In this document: positions 36,001-48,000 of the stretch, in pieces
How positions within the stretch are numbered: position 1 is the first letter of the stretch
How the letters are laid out: every line of letters starts with the position of its first letter
Source of the DNA: Prinia subflava
Taxonomy: Eukaryota; Chordata; Aves; Passeriformes; Cisticolidae
Assembly: GCF_021018805.1 (NCBI RefSeq)
Contig: NC_086248.1
Coordinates: 93,331,239-93,395,238 of the forward strand
Length of the DNA stretch: 64,000 bases
Reading direction: 5' to 3'
Position numbers and translations under genes: made by a program
The notes under the pieces: generated by a model
What the model was told of the DNA's origin: nothing
The model's database searches: none
Seen by the model: only the letters and a program-made list of their open reading frames with translations

Positions 36001-39000
36001 AAGCATTTGTATAATTAAACACGAATATCATAAAAGGTTGCCTTAGGTCATCATTTGCATGAGTAAGTAATTTGTAGAATGTCAGGTACAATAGACAGAA
36101 TAGATGGATGTGTGAGCGTATAGGGTTAAATTAGACTCAATATTAGCCAACCACATAGTGATCAATCAGAATGATAGATCTAAATGGCAATACAAGAGGA
36201 CTGTCTGAGCGATTTTTAGTATAAGTATTCCTTAGTAAGCTTTCATGTCGAGCAGTTCTAACTACAGTAAAACACGTTCTTATGTGATCTACTTTGAGTA
36301 CTGGTCCTGGGGAAGGGAACGGTAGGAGTATGTCTTGAAAAAAATCAGGAGGTTTAGAGGTAAGAGGTCTTCAAAACTGACTGAATCCTTCCAGTTCGCA
36401 AAAACAATTTCCAAGAACATACGACACTTCACAAGGAGCCTGGCGAAGGAAAATGGATAAAAATAACTAAAGTGAAGGCTGTGGTTCTGCCAATTACAAA
36501 CCCAAAGATCCTGGCTGATGACATCAGTAAAGTACAGAACCATCCTAAGTACAGATGATGCCCTGCAATAAAAAGCTCAGCCAAAGCACTTCCATTTCAG
36601 TGGAATCAGTAATACGTCTCTGTTGTGAACTATTCATAAAGTCAAACTCTGTTCCCTTTACTGCAGTAGGTCAAACCCTGTATCTCAGTTCAGTTCCAGC
36701 TGCTACAAAGACTTACCCACAGTCATTCATTTCAAGGGTCATATTTCTTTGTGGAAAGAGTAAAACACATATGGAAAGGGCAGCTCTGAGTGTGGCACTG
36801 GCACTGGCTCAGCGCTTACCTGGGCTCAGATGCTCCAGTTACATCCAGGCTGTGGCCTTGATGAGCACAGAGCGTAACAGTGCCAGACCTGACCTGCTGA
36901 GCCAGCTGCCCACAGCTGAAGTGATGAGTTAGGAACAGAGCCTTCCTGTGTAGCACAGGAATTCAGCTTCTGAATGGGGGTGCCAAGGAATTTTGGAGGA
37001 GAGAGGAATGCCTCATTTGGGAAGCAAACTCTTCACAGAGGGTTGGATGGAAACACCTCCCTTCATCAATCCCTCACCTATCGTAGGTGCCTACACAATA
37101 AGCTGAGCTGGAAGGGACCCACAAGGATCATCCTGGCCCTGCCCAGGACCATTCCCAAGAGTCACACCATGTACCCAAGAATGTTGTCCAAATGCTTCTT
37201 GAACTCTGTCAGGCTTGGTGCTGTGATCACTTTCCCAAGGAGTCTGTTCCTGTTACTGGGAAAGGGCCAGGAGCCAGAAAAGGCCACTGTCACAGAACAG
37301 AGTGAGGATTTCTTCCCCACCCCAAGCAGTGTGTGGTCCTCTTGTGCCACAGAACTGGGATATTTATGGCAGACATGAGTCCCTCTCACCCTGGGACACC
37401 CTGTTCCCCATTATCTCATTTGGTCTTGTATTTTGAGCAGGACCAATGTGCATTTCAGAGGAAGTAAAAGAGCAAACCAGAACGCTTGGAATTCCTGAGT
37501 ATTTCTACTGTCAGAGCAGCCCAGTCACCCCTGGGAAAAGCAGAGAGAAAGAAGGATATTGACAGTGGGAAGGCCATCACTTGTCCCAGAGCCAACTTCT
37601 GCTTCCACAGCCGCATTCAGAACTACATTACTGGATGCCAGCAGCTTTGAATTGCTTAAATAGAGATGAAGACACATCCTGCCCTGAAAACTGTGCACAG
37701 AATAATGGGAACATGATGTGCATATGAGTCTCTGGCTCCTCTGAGCCTGGGAATGGGCTGAAACCAGAGCAGCAACAGCAATGATGTTGAAAAGCACTGC
37801 TGCCTTCCCTCCTCACCATTGCCGTGGCCTGTGTCAGACACCACAGCTATGGGTTGGGAGCCCGACCGAGGAAGGGATGTCCTGCTTGTGTAAGCAGGGG
37901 GTGACAGTGACATGCAGGTACTCCTTACCTGGCTCCTGATGCACTTTCATCTCCTTCCTTAGGTGAGAACAATGTGACAAAGCCTCCTGTACCTGAGCAC
38001 CCTTCCCAGCACCCTTCCTGGTGCTGTCCTCACACACTGCAGTTTATTGCCACCCCTTAGCCAGGTCTGAGGTCATTAGTGTGGCCTGGGGCTCTAATAA
38101 TAATCTTGTAATAACAACCTCAATTCAGTGCAGCCTGCAAGAGACTGAGGGGACACCTCATCATGGCCTGCAGCTTTCTTATGACGAGCAGTGAAGGGGC
38201 AGGCAGTAATTTCTGCTCTCTGGTGGCCAGTGACATGACCCAAGGGAACAAAGTGGTGTCAGGGGAGCTTTAGGTTGGATATCAGGAAAAGGTTCTTCAC
38301 CCAGAGGGTGGTTGGGCACTGGAACAGGCTCCCCAGGAAACTGATCAAAACACCAAGCCTGAGAGAGCTCAAGGAGGATATGGACAACACTCAGGCACAT
38401 GAGTTGTGACTCTTGGGGTGTCCTGTGCAGGGCCAGAAGCTGGAGTCAATGATCCTTGTCTCCATCTCAGGAGATTCTGTGATTCTGTGACTCTGTGCTC
38501 ATCTCCTTCCATACCACAGCTAAATGGTTAAAGGGCTCCTTCAAGAGCCAGGTAACCGAGGTTCAATCACGTGCTCCAACAGAGGCAGTCGGGGCTGCTG
38601 CCCTCTGGAATGCCCAGCTGCATGACCCATCTCTGCTCTTGGGATGTTCCCAGTGATCCCTTTGAAGCAGTTTTGTTTTGCATGAACACAATGAAATCAA
38701 GGTTGACTGGGCAGAGCAGGAGCAAGCAGGAGGAGACATGATTTCCCAGCCCAGCACTTCCCTATAGAGGTCGAGGGGGAGTTGATGTCCACCCCATGCT
38801 GCCACATGCCCAATTCCCTGGAAAAAAAGGCTGAGGTCATGGCCATGTCTGTGAGGGCCTGACAGACAGACATGCTCTGAGCATGCCTTCTAGACAGACA
38901 CCAGCTACTCAGCCCTGCCAAGACATGTGTCCAGCAGAAACCCCCTCGGTGTCTGTGAGTCTCTAACGCCAGCTTCTGAGACAGCTGTGACAGCTAAACA

Positions 39001-42000
39001 GGACTTCTGAGGATCTGAATTCCAGATTTACACTGACCTAAGCTGGAGTCCCTTAACTCCCTTTGCTTCTGCTCAACCATCTGTAAAAGGATGGATGGTT
39101 ATAAAAATATTTCCCTGTGAGAATTGCTGTCCAAGTAAATCCTGGTCAGTGTTTGGAAACCCGGGGCAGTAAATCCACAGAACTGACTGCAGATGGAAAT
39201 GCTGGTGTTTAGCCACTTCTTTGCAGGAAAAAAGGGGGCAGCATGGCAACAGAAACCACAATGAGCAGTGTCTTTAAAATCAGAGGTCATGGATTCTCAA
39301 AAAGCCACCACTAAACAGTCATGGATGGAAGCTGTTGCCTGGATAGCCTGGTTAAACTAAAATTTCATTATTTAGGCTTTTGTAGAAAGCTTTTTGGGGT
39401 GACAAACAATCTTTATAAATTGTGATATAATCGGCACCAAAAATATTTAATCCCATCCATATAGAAATATAAAGAGCCCAGTAGGCAGCAGTATTACCTT
39501 CTTACAATTAAGAAAGAGCACATGGGAGGATGGAGCAAACAAGAAGCAATCATATCCTAGGGATGTATTAAATCACAAAACACAAAGAGCAGAAAGCCAA
39601 GAAAAGTTTCTTATATCTTGACTTTTTGAATATTCTACCTCAAATAAGCATTAAGTCTGACATCATAGTGCATGGCTCAGCACCCTGCCAAAAGACGTGT
39701 TGTTGTTAATGTCTGCACTGTCCCAAAAAGACCAGGAGAGGGCTCTGAAAGCAGCTACCAAGAGTTCCTAATTAATGTTTTATCAATCTGCTGGCCCCTG
39801 GCTCAGACTGCACTTTGAAGTGGAGCCAGAGAGAGAAGAGAGGGGAGAAAACTCTCTGGAGAGCATATATTCAGAGGACTAAAGAATTCCAGTTACAGGT
39901 AACTAAGCTTGGTTTTTTCCCATCACAAATTGAGCCTTCACAGATCTCTGCTCCTGGAAGAAACCTGTGATCAGTCACTCAAAATGATCACAGGACAACC
40001 TCAGGGTTCATCGGCATAGCAAGAAGGGGCAAAACATGAGAAGCAAGACAGGAAGTTCTGAGAAGAGTCATCACAGTGAGCCTCTTCAGGCTTAGCAGAG
40101 CTAACAACTTCTGCCATGAGGGCAGAAACAAGGGCACAAAACCCACCTTGGGCACAGATACAGAACAATCATGTTACTGTAGATGCTGACAGTGGAAGAA
40201 GCCCATGAGATGACCTTCCATCCCACACAGATTCATCTGCTGCAATGCTCTTGAAACCCCAAATACGTAGCAAGGAAGCTTTGTTTTTTGGATTCAAACT
40301 CCTGCAAAGGGGCCCCTCAGGCACTGAACAGCCTATGGAGAATGTGAAACTCTCCCTTCCTTATTGGAGAGATCTCACCAGGCAGAAGGGTGATGGGGGC
40401 AGCTCGCCTCAATGAAGGCAGCAGTCCTGACCTGCTCCTGACTTTCCAGGCGAGGAAGAGCTGGGATACTCTGCATAGCTCAGAGGCCAGATGCTTTTCA
40501 CCCTTCCTGCTTGCAAGAGAGCAAGCCAAAGAGCTGATTACCAACCAGCAGTGGCTTCTGGCTCCCTCCACGTCCAACAGGCACTGTGCCTTGTGCCACT
40601 TCTCACTGTGCTTAGTCTGCAGTCCATCACAGGTGTCTCTGTAAGGGACAAGATCTGAGCTCTGAATGGGCCAGCAACTTGTACCAAGTTCCTTCAAGCA
40701 CTCAGAAAAAAGCCTTTTGCCTTAGAAAAGTCCCATTAGTAAGTCACTACCTCTCCTTGGCTTTGAGCACTGCTCAGAGCTGTAGGGATTTACAGAGGGC
40801 TGTAGGTTCTGGGGAACCACAAGGTCAGACGAAGCCAGCCCTTTTACATGTGCACGTAATTCTACTTCTGTGTGTAAGAGTCAGGTACAATTTGGATCTC
40901 TGCTCTTATGGTAAGCAAAGACTCCACACACCTGAGACTGCTGGTCTTTCCAAAAAAGATTCAATGCTGGCACTGCTTGGCACATGCCATGAGAGACAAA
41001 TGGTAGTAGAGTGGTTTGTACCACTCCTCTCTTTCCAAAGCTATTTCCTGGAGACCTCAAAGACCCAGCACTACTTTGAGACTTTGCTTTGGATTTCTTG
41101 ACTAAGATTTGTTCAATTTTTAATCCTACACTTACATAAATGCAGTTTAAATTCCTTTTTAAGATAGTAAGACATTTTAGGGTCATATAAGATGTGACAT
41201 CAGCAAAGTCAGAAACACAACCCTCAGTTTTTGGTTATGTTCAAACAGCAACCTTCAAGTCGATTGAAGACACCACAATCTTGGCTGGTTGAAATTAAAG
41301 AAAACCAAAGAATCTCCCTCTCACCATCAATTGCAGCATCCTTCACAAGTCTTTGTGAACTGACTGTCATACTGGCTGGTTAATTTGGAGTTACTTATGT
41401 GATGTCAGCAGAGCACAAAGCTTATCTACCAAAATCTAGCATTCAGCGTTAGGACAATGTATTTTCATCTGGGCACTTCAGTGTCAGGCAGGTATTAGCA
41501 AAGCAGAAAGTTTAAAAAGGGGGTGCAGTTTATGGCGGACAGAACAAAGGCAAGGGAAAGAAAGTATCACATCCATTCATGAGCAGGGGTACAAGAAGGT
41601 AGTAATCAAATGTGTACTTCCTGACTGCCCCTTCTCAGACTGCCCTGTGCTTTTCCCTCTTCACCATTGTTAGTCTCCTTATGGAGGTTGTAAAGACATA
41701 ATGGGATAGATTTCAGGTCCAGACTTCTAGTACTGTGTTAATTAGAGCCTCTTAACATTGCTATTCATCTCCACTGTTCAAATGCTAATAATAAAAGTAC
41801 TAAACCCATTCTGCAGAAGAGAAAGACAATAGGCAAAACTTTGGGACTTAAACAAAATTACCAAATTTTAAAGGAATCTCATTCCATATAACATAGCATA
41901 ATGCCAGTAATTAATGAGAGATGTAAAAAGGTTTAACTCTAAAAGATAGAAAATTAAATAATTTGTTTCCTATGGGTGTATAATGAGATAGTTACCAAGT

Positions 42001-45000
42001 TCCCATGAGAGAGATAAGCAGATATTAAAAGGTCTTTCCAATACCTGTAATGGCTAAGGGCAACAGCTAATTCAATAGATTCGATCAAAATCACCACTTC
42101 TTTCTTTGCTCCTGATTTATTACTTTGGCTGTAGTTAGTCATCACTCATTTTAGTTTGCTTTTCAGCAGTCATAAATTATGCCTCATAAATAAAAAGATA
42201 CAATCAAGGAAATCATATCAAGCCATCTACAGCCCTGGAGTATGTTTTCCCTTGGTACTCACACTAATGTCTTTTTAAAGGATAATTTGCAATGGTTTTG
42301 AATATGTCAGGATCACAGTTTACTGAGAAGGGTCTTGCAAGGGTGGCACTATAAGATTCTCCCTGGTAAATCTGGATGCCAAAAAATCCAGTCTACTATC
42401 CATATTTAATTTCATGAAAAAAATCATGGTTTTGTTGCATCAACACACTTGAATTTAAGATTGTGTTGACAGGAGAAACACACTGCCTGAGGTGGGGCTT
42501 AATGAGCAAAATTTCATGGTTTCAAATGGCCCTTTTCCCTGTGGTGTACCTTTTACTAGGGGAAAGGAAGTACCTCATTCTGCAAAAGGATATCTAGGGT
42601 AGGTATCATCATTTCATCAAGGAAACAACACAGTTACATCTACCTTACTCATCAGGAGCTGAGGTCAAGCTGGTAGTCTAATGCAGGTGCAGTATGAGAA
42701 ATTCTCTTTAACTGGAAGCAGAAACTTTGTAAGAAAAAACAGTCTTGCAAACAAAATAACAAGCAGGGAATTGAAGAAAGAACTACATTTTTTTTAATGT
42801 CACTGCTTTGCAGTGCATCTTTCTATCAGAGAGATGGGAAGAAATAGGGAATTAAAAGAAGAAGAGGAGGCTGATATGAAGGATATTACAAATGGGTGAC
42901 TATCCATCACTGGTCAACCAGAAAACCAGTTTTACCTGATTTTAAACCACAGAAGTCATTGACCTGTTTGTCAGTAACTAATCAGCACAAACTGGAGCTC
43001 AGCCAACAATGTGACGGGTTGGTAAACCAAGTGTCCTTCCCGGCACTGGAAAGTGACAAACAGAGCTAACATATTCTACACCCCATGTAGTCTTCCTTAG
43101 TCTTCATGACTTTGCACCATTTTTTTTTCTCTTTATCTCTCCAAAGTGAGAATATTATTTGTTTTCTCTTTGAGAGGACCCAATACATATTTACCCTGGT
43201 GTGTCTCAGGGTATTTCCTAGACCCTTCATCTGGCTGCAGTCACAGGAGGGTGAGAGGGGCTCTCCACACAGAGGAGGGAAGCTGTGCCTCCAGCAGTGG
43301 TCAGAGGCAGACAGCTCCAGCACTGCAGACCCTGTCCTGGTGCACTGAATAGTCCTCTTGGAGAATAAACCTCTGCAGGGAGCCATAAACCTTTCTGAAG
43401 AGGGACAATTGTAATTTTCTGTCTTTTACATGTTCTGTGCCTGCCAAATAGAAATAAAGATGTGTCCTAAACCAGGAAGACATTAAGCCATTAATCTAAA
43501 GAAGCAGTTTTAAGAACACAATTAAGTGTAATTGTGGAGGAGTGATACTGCATTTGCATGGAAATCACACTATACTGTGACAGCTCTGCTTTGCACTAAA
43601 TGCCACAAGCCTCTGCTCAGAAGGGCCTTCCCTTAGCTGAGAAAAACATGTTTGACTCTATAGGCTGCTATATGGTACCACTGGACACCACTTTCAATGA
43701 TTCCCAAGGAGGGCCTGCACACTCTGTTTCAGAAATATTCCAGGAATCAAAGGATTGTGCTTGCAGACTCATTGGGCCTCATGAGTGATAATGTTTGTTT
43801 AAATCAGGGGGATTTTCAGGAGATCACGCAACAGCACATGGTTAATAGTGTTGGGGATATCAGGTAGAATTCCAACAAATACCTAAAAGATGCTCTGGAA
43901 AACGCAAGTGTCTAAATGTACAGCTGGACCAACAGAGGGAGTTACAAAGATCTAAGTGCTTTGGAGTATGGAAGTAGGCACTGTATGCCACTTCAAAACC
44001 CACTGCAAACTAGCAGGTGTTAATATACTTAAACTGGACCTTTAAACTATAAATGTGCTTCCCTGAAGAACAGTGACCTGAGCATTTGGGGGGCATAGCC
44101 CCTTTTGTCAGCATGAGCTTCTAAACTCATGTCATCATTTCTGAAAGTGCAACTTTTGCACCTGGTTTTATAAAACCTGATATTCAGCTGAAGTTTCCAG
44201 GAAAACAAACAAATTTAAAAAACAACAAAACAAACCAACAAAACCCAATGAAAAATACTCCCAAAAAAACCCAGATTCAAAAGTCCTGATTTCAGGTCCA
44301 AAGAAGCTATTAGAGCATTGAACTAAATCTCAATATCTCCAAAAATGCTGGAGAGAGTCCCATCACAGCACTTTGATTTTATCTGCATTCTGCTGGAGGA
44401 AATTCAGTTGCATTTAAAGTTTTATGTCCAGCAAACAAGCCTCAAATACAGAGACAGGAGAATCAATATCCAGTTTAAGTGAAATATAAATCTGGGTTTC
44501 ATCAGCATAATAGCAAAAGCCAAGCCCTATACTTATGAATAACTTGTCTCACAGGCAAGATATAAATTGTCAACAATGGAGAAGCTCAGAATACATCCCA
44601 GGGGACTGCTGCAAGTGACTTAAGCAGGAGACAAACACATGCATTGAAAAACCTCTCATGGTGAAATAAATGGCCACTGGTGAAAAAAACCAAAAATGAT
44701 TTAGAGTTCCAATCAAAAGCTCAGACTGGTTATGGAGCAGAACCAAGATAAAAAGCTAAGTCTTGAATACAGCGCAATAAAGCACAGGAATCTGATCAAG
44801 AGGTTTGTCTTTTTTTAATCTGTCACTGATAAGTCATTAAAAATGTCGGCTGAAGAAAGTCTCTGTGGTATCAACTTCCCAAAAAACAGCTTCTGGCTGA
44901 GATAATTAAAAGTTAGTCCAGCTGAGAACATCCCGCAGCCAATATCTACAACATCCAGCTTGGAGAGTTTTTCTTCATCTAAAAAAGATTCCTAATAAGT

Positions 45001-48000
45001 ATGGTTTGGGTGTGCTACCAATGCTTGCTGTCTACTTAGCCCCATCTGCACTTGAATTCACATTCCCCACAGGTCCTGCCTAAAGCAGCAAGGAAATCTG
45101 GTCTAACAATAGTTCTGCTGACACAGGCTGTACAATCTCTATCTTTGCATCTGCAAGGAGGGAGAACTTGATCCAAAACTCAGCTGGACACAGTCCTGAG
45201 AGCCTGGTCTATCTGGACCTGCCTCAAGCAGGGAGTTAGGCTAGATGCCTTCTGGATGTCCCTTCCAAACTGCATGAGTCAATGAGTCTACAAGATGTGT
45301 GCATGCAGCAGCTGGATAAATGATTGTAATAAAGCAAGTTTTTAGGTTTAATTCTTCATGGTTTCTGGCTACCTGAAAGGAGAAAGCACTATCTGTGGAG
45401 CACAGCTACCAAAGAACCTGATCTATACAGTGTGCTCTCATCAAACTTGCAGATGACACCAAACTGGAGGAACCAGTTTTGATATGCTGAAGGACAGGTC
45501 TGCTGGTCAGAAGGCTCTAGAGAATGGGAATTTCATCAAGACAGATGCACAGTCCTGCTCCTGGGGAGGAATAACTTCTTGCAGAATCACAGGGTCAGCA
45601 TTACTGACCAACTAGGGACCATCTCTGTTTCAAAGCTGAACACGAGCAAGCAGAGTAATCTGGCAGCAAAGATGGCCAGCATCCTGAGCTGTTTAACAAG
45701 AGCACAGCCAGAAAATTAAAGAAAGTGATTACCTGCCTTTGTTTAGTGTCTATTTTGTTCTGGCCCCCAAATACCAGAAAGATATTGATAAATTGGGGTG
45801 AGTTCAGTGGAAGGCCATCAAGGTAATCAGGGGGTTGGAAAAGTGCCTGTGAGGAGAAGCTGGGGGAATTGGGCTTCTTCAGCTTGGAGAATAGATGGCT
45901 TTGGAGGGACTTGACTGCAGTCCTGCAGCAGGGTGGAGCCTGGTCTTGGGAGGGTGGAGCCTGTTTCTTTACTGTGGTATGTGTTGGGAGGGGACAAGAG
46001 AAAATAGGTGTAAGTTCAAGCAAAAAAGGTTCAGACTGAACATAACAAAAACTTTTTTGCAATGAGGACAGTCAGGCAGTGGAGCAGACCATTTGTAAGG
46101 TTGCAATCTCCCCCCCAAAGGTTTTCAAGATGCAACTGGATAAAGCCCTGCAAAACCTCATCTGACCTCTTTACTGATCCTGCTTTGGGCAGAAAGCTGG
46201 GCTGGATGGCCTCCTGAGAGCCCTTCCAACCTGAATTATCTTGTGATCCTACAAAGCCAATGAGCCTGTCAAAGAAAGATTGCTCCACCTTGCTCAAGAT
46301 GTGGAATGCACTACTTCAGATATATATTAAACAAAATGAGAACACCAACCATCAACAGCAAATTCACTCTTGAACCACCAAAAAAATGTGCTTATCACTC
46401 TAATGACTACTTTAAAGAAAAAACAGTCCCTCTGGATGTAAGCTGCTCCAAGATCTAAAATTAATCTAAGAACTAAATTTAAAAAATAATTCATAATAGA
46501 TTGGGGGAGGATGGAAAAAGAAAGAAAAAAAAATGAAAAAGGCCACTTTTTAATAACTAGATTTTCCCATAACAGAGACTTGTAGAGGCAAGTCAAAACA
46601 CAAACATTTAACATATAAGACACAAGCAGGCAGCTACTACTAAGCTAAGCAAATGCTGAGTGAATATACTGCTTGTATGGAATTATTTTCAGCTTCTCAA
46701 GGCTTTAAAATACATTCACAATAATCATTCAGGTTTCACAATGTTATTAACATTAGAATTGAGATGTGTATGTTCTTTGTAAGTGTAAAGTAAGGTTCTC
46801 AAAATGCACTGAAATCATAATCAGAGCTGCTAAATAGCTTCAATTCCCACCTGATACTCGTACTCAGTGTAAGGCAGCAACTTGTCATCTTTGAAGGAGG
46901 TGGAAGAACCATTGTAAACGAGTGAGAGGTCCAGATTTATGTGGGCTTGGGTTGTTCGCCTCCTGTAAAGCTCGTAGTACAGGATCCTCCCGTTGGGCTG
47001 CTTGGGGCCGGCCCACAGGACGGAGGCGGTGGACTGGAAGCCGCCGGCTGTTTGTACCTCGATGAGCGGGGCCGGCTGCGCTGCCGGCGGCGCCTCCAGG
47101 GTCCGCGCCCAGGCCCACTCGCTGGAGGCACAGCCCAGCTCCGTGCAGGCCCGCAGCTGGACCTCGTACCTGCGGGACACAAGGCGGGAGCCAGGCGGTC
47201 AGAGCGCTGCACACGCACATCTAAACCACGCCGACAGCAGGAGCATTGCCTACCTTCTCCCGGTCTTTGGAATTTTTCATAGGCACACAGTTTGTATGAG
47301 CACACAGATTATGTGCTGTGCCTTGTGTAGCAAAGAGGAAGAGCACTGTCTTCTGGGGTTTTATTTGGGTGTGGTTTGGTTTTTTCAGAGCAGTTAACAT
47401 CTGCAGGAGTCAAATCATTTTGATTTTGATGATATAAATCAAAATGATGATTCATTGTAAGAAATTATTTGGATGTCATTTGAGAGCTGTAGAACTCCTC
47501 TATTACTCTCTTTGGATTTAGATTAGTTATATGTAAATAGTAGACAAACTTATCAACTATGTAGCACACACAAATTATGCCTACACAAATACGTAAGGAA
47601 AGGTCAGGTAAATAGTCAAGAATTAGTGGGGAAGATATTACTTCAGTATCAAGTGCTTTTCTGTAGCAGAGTCTGGTACCCTCTCTTAAGTTTTAGCTTT
47701 CACTTAATCACAAATCACTTGTTTCCAGCTCGAGGGTTCAAACATGTTCCATTAATTTCAGCTCAGCTACACAGTGAATGGACCAGCTACCATGACTTTG
47801 GTCTCCCCAACCAGAATTTTGTCAACTAAAGCCCTATTTACATTTGATAGCAGACACCATGTGAAAGATACACCAGTACAACCAGACAGGTTTTCGAGTC
47901 TATAGCAGAGTGCTGAATTACCCTTGGTATTAATTACAATCTAAGTCAACACTATGCATTTCATCAAGGTGATATAAAGCTGGTGTTACTATAAATTTTA

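Larger units (their letters stand above)
34666..46850. other. Large 12.2-kb USH2A intron with CR1 remnants
   Basis: The exons on both sides join in frame with no missing usherin sequence, so this is a single intron. It holds at least four CR1 fragments (37095, 38125, 45170 and 45430) and an LTR-like stretch (34850-35420), all listed separately, and an A-rich tract at about 44205-44275. The stretches 35430-37090, 38500-44200 and 44280-45160 show nothing I can name. Confidence 0.65.

Noticed and set aside
45430..46255. A coding gene suggested by the 153-codon minus-strand frame at 45601-46062
   Set aside because: The sequence is a CR1 fragment read on the wrong strand.
46937..47397. Long plus- and minus-strand shadow frames around the USH2A exon at 46851-47169
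   Set aside because: They are by-products of GC-rich exon sequence. Only the frame with FN3 motifs and agreeing phase is real.
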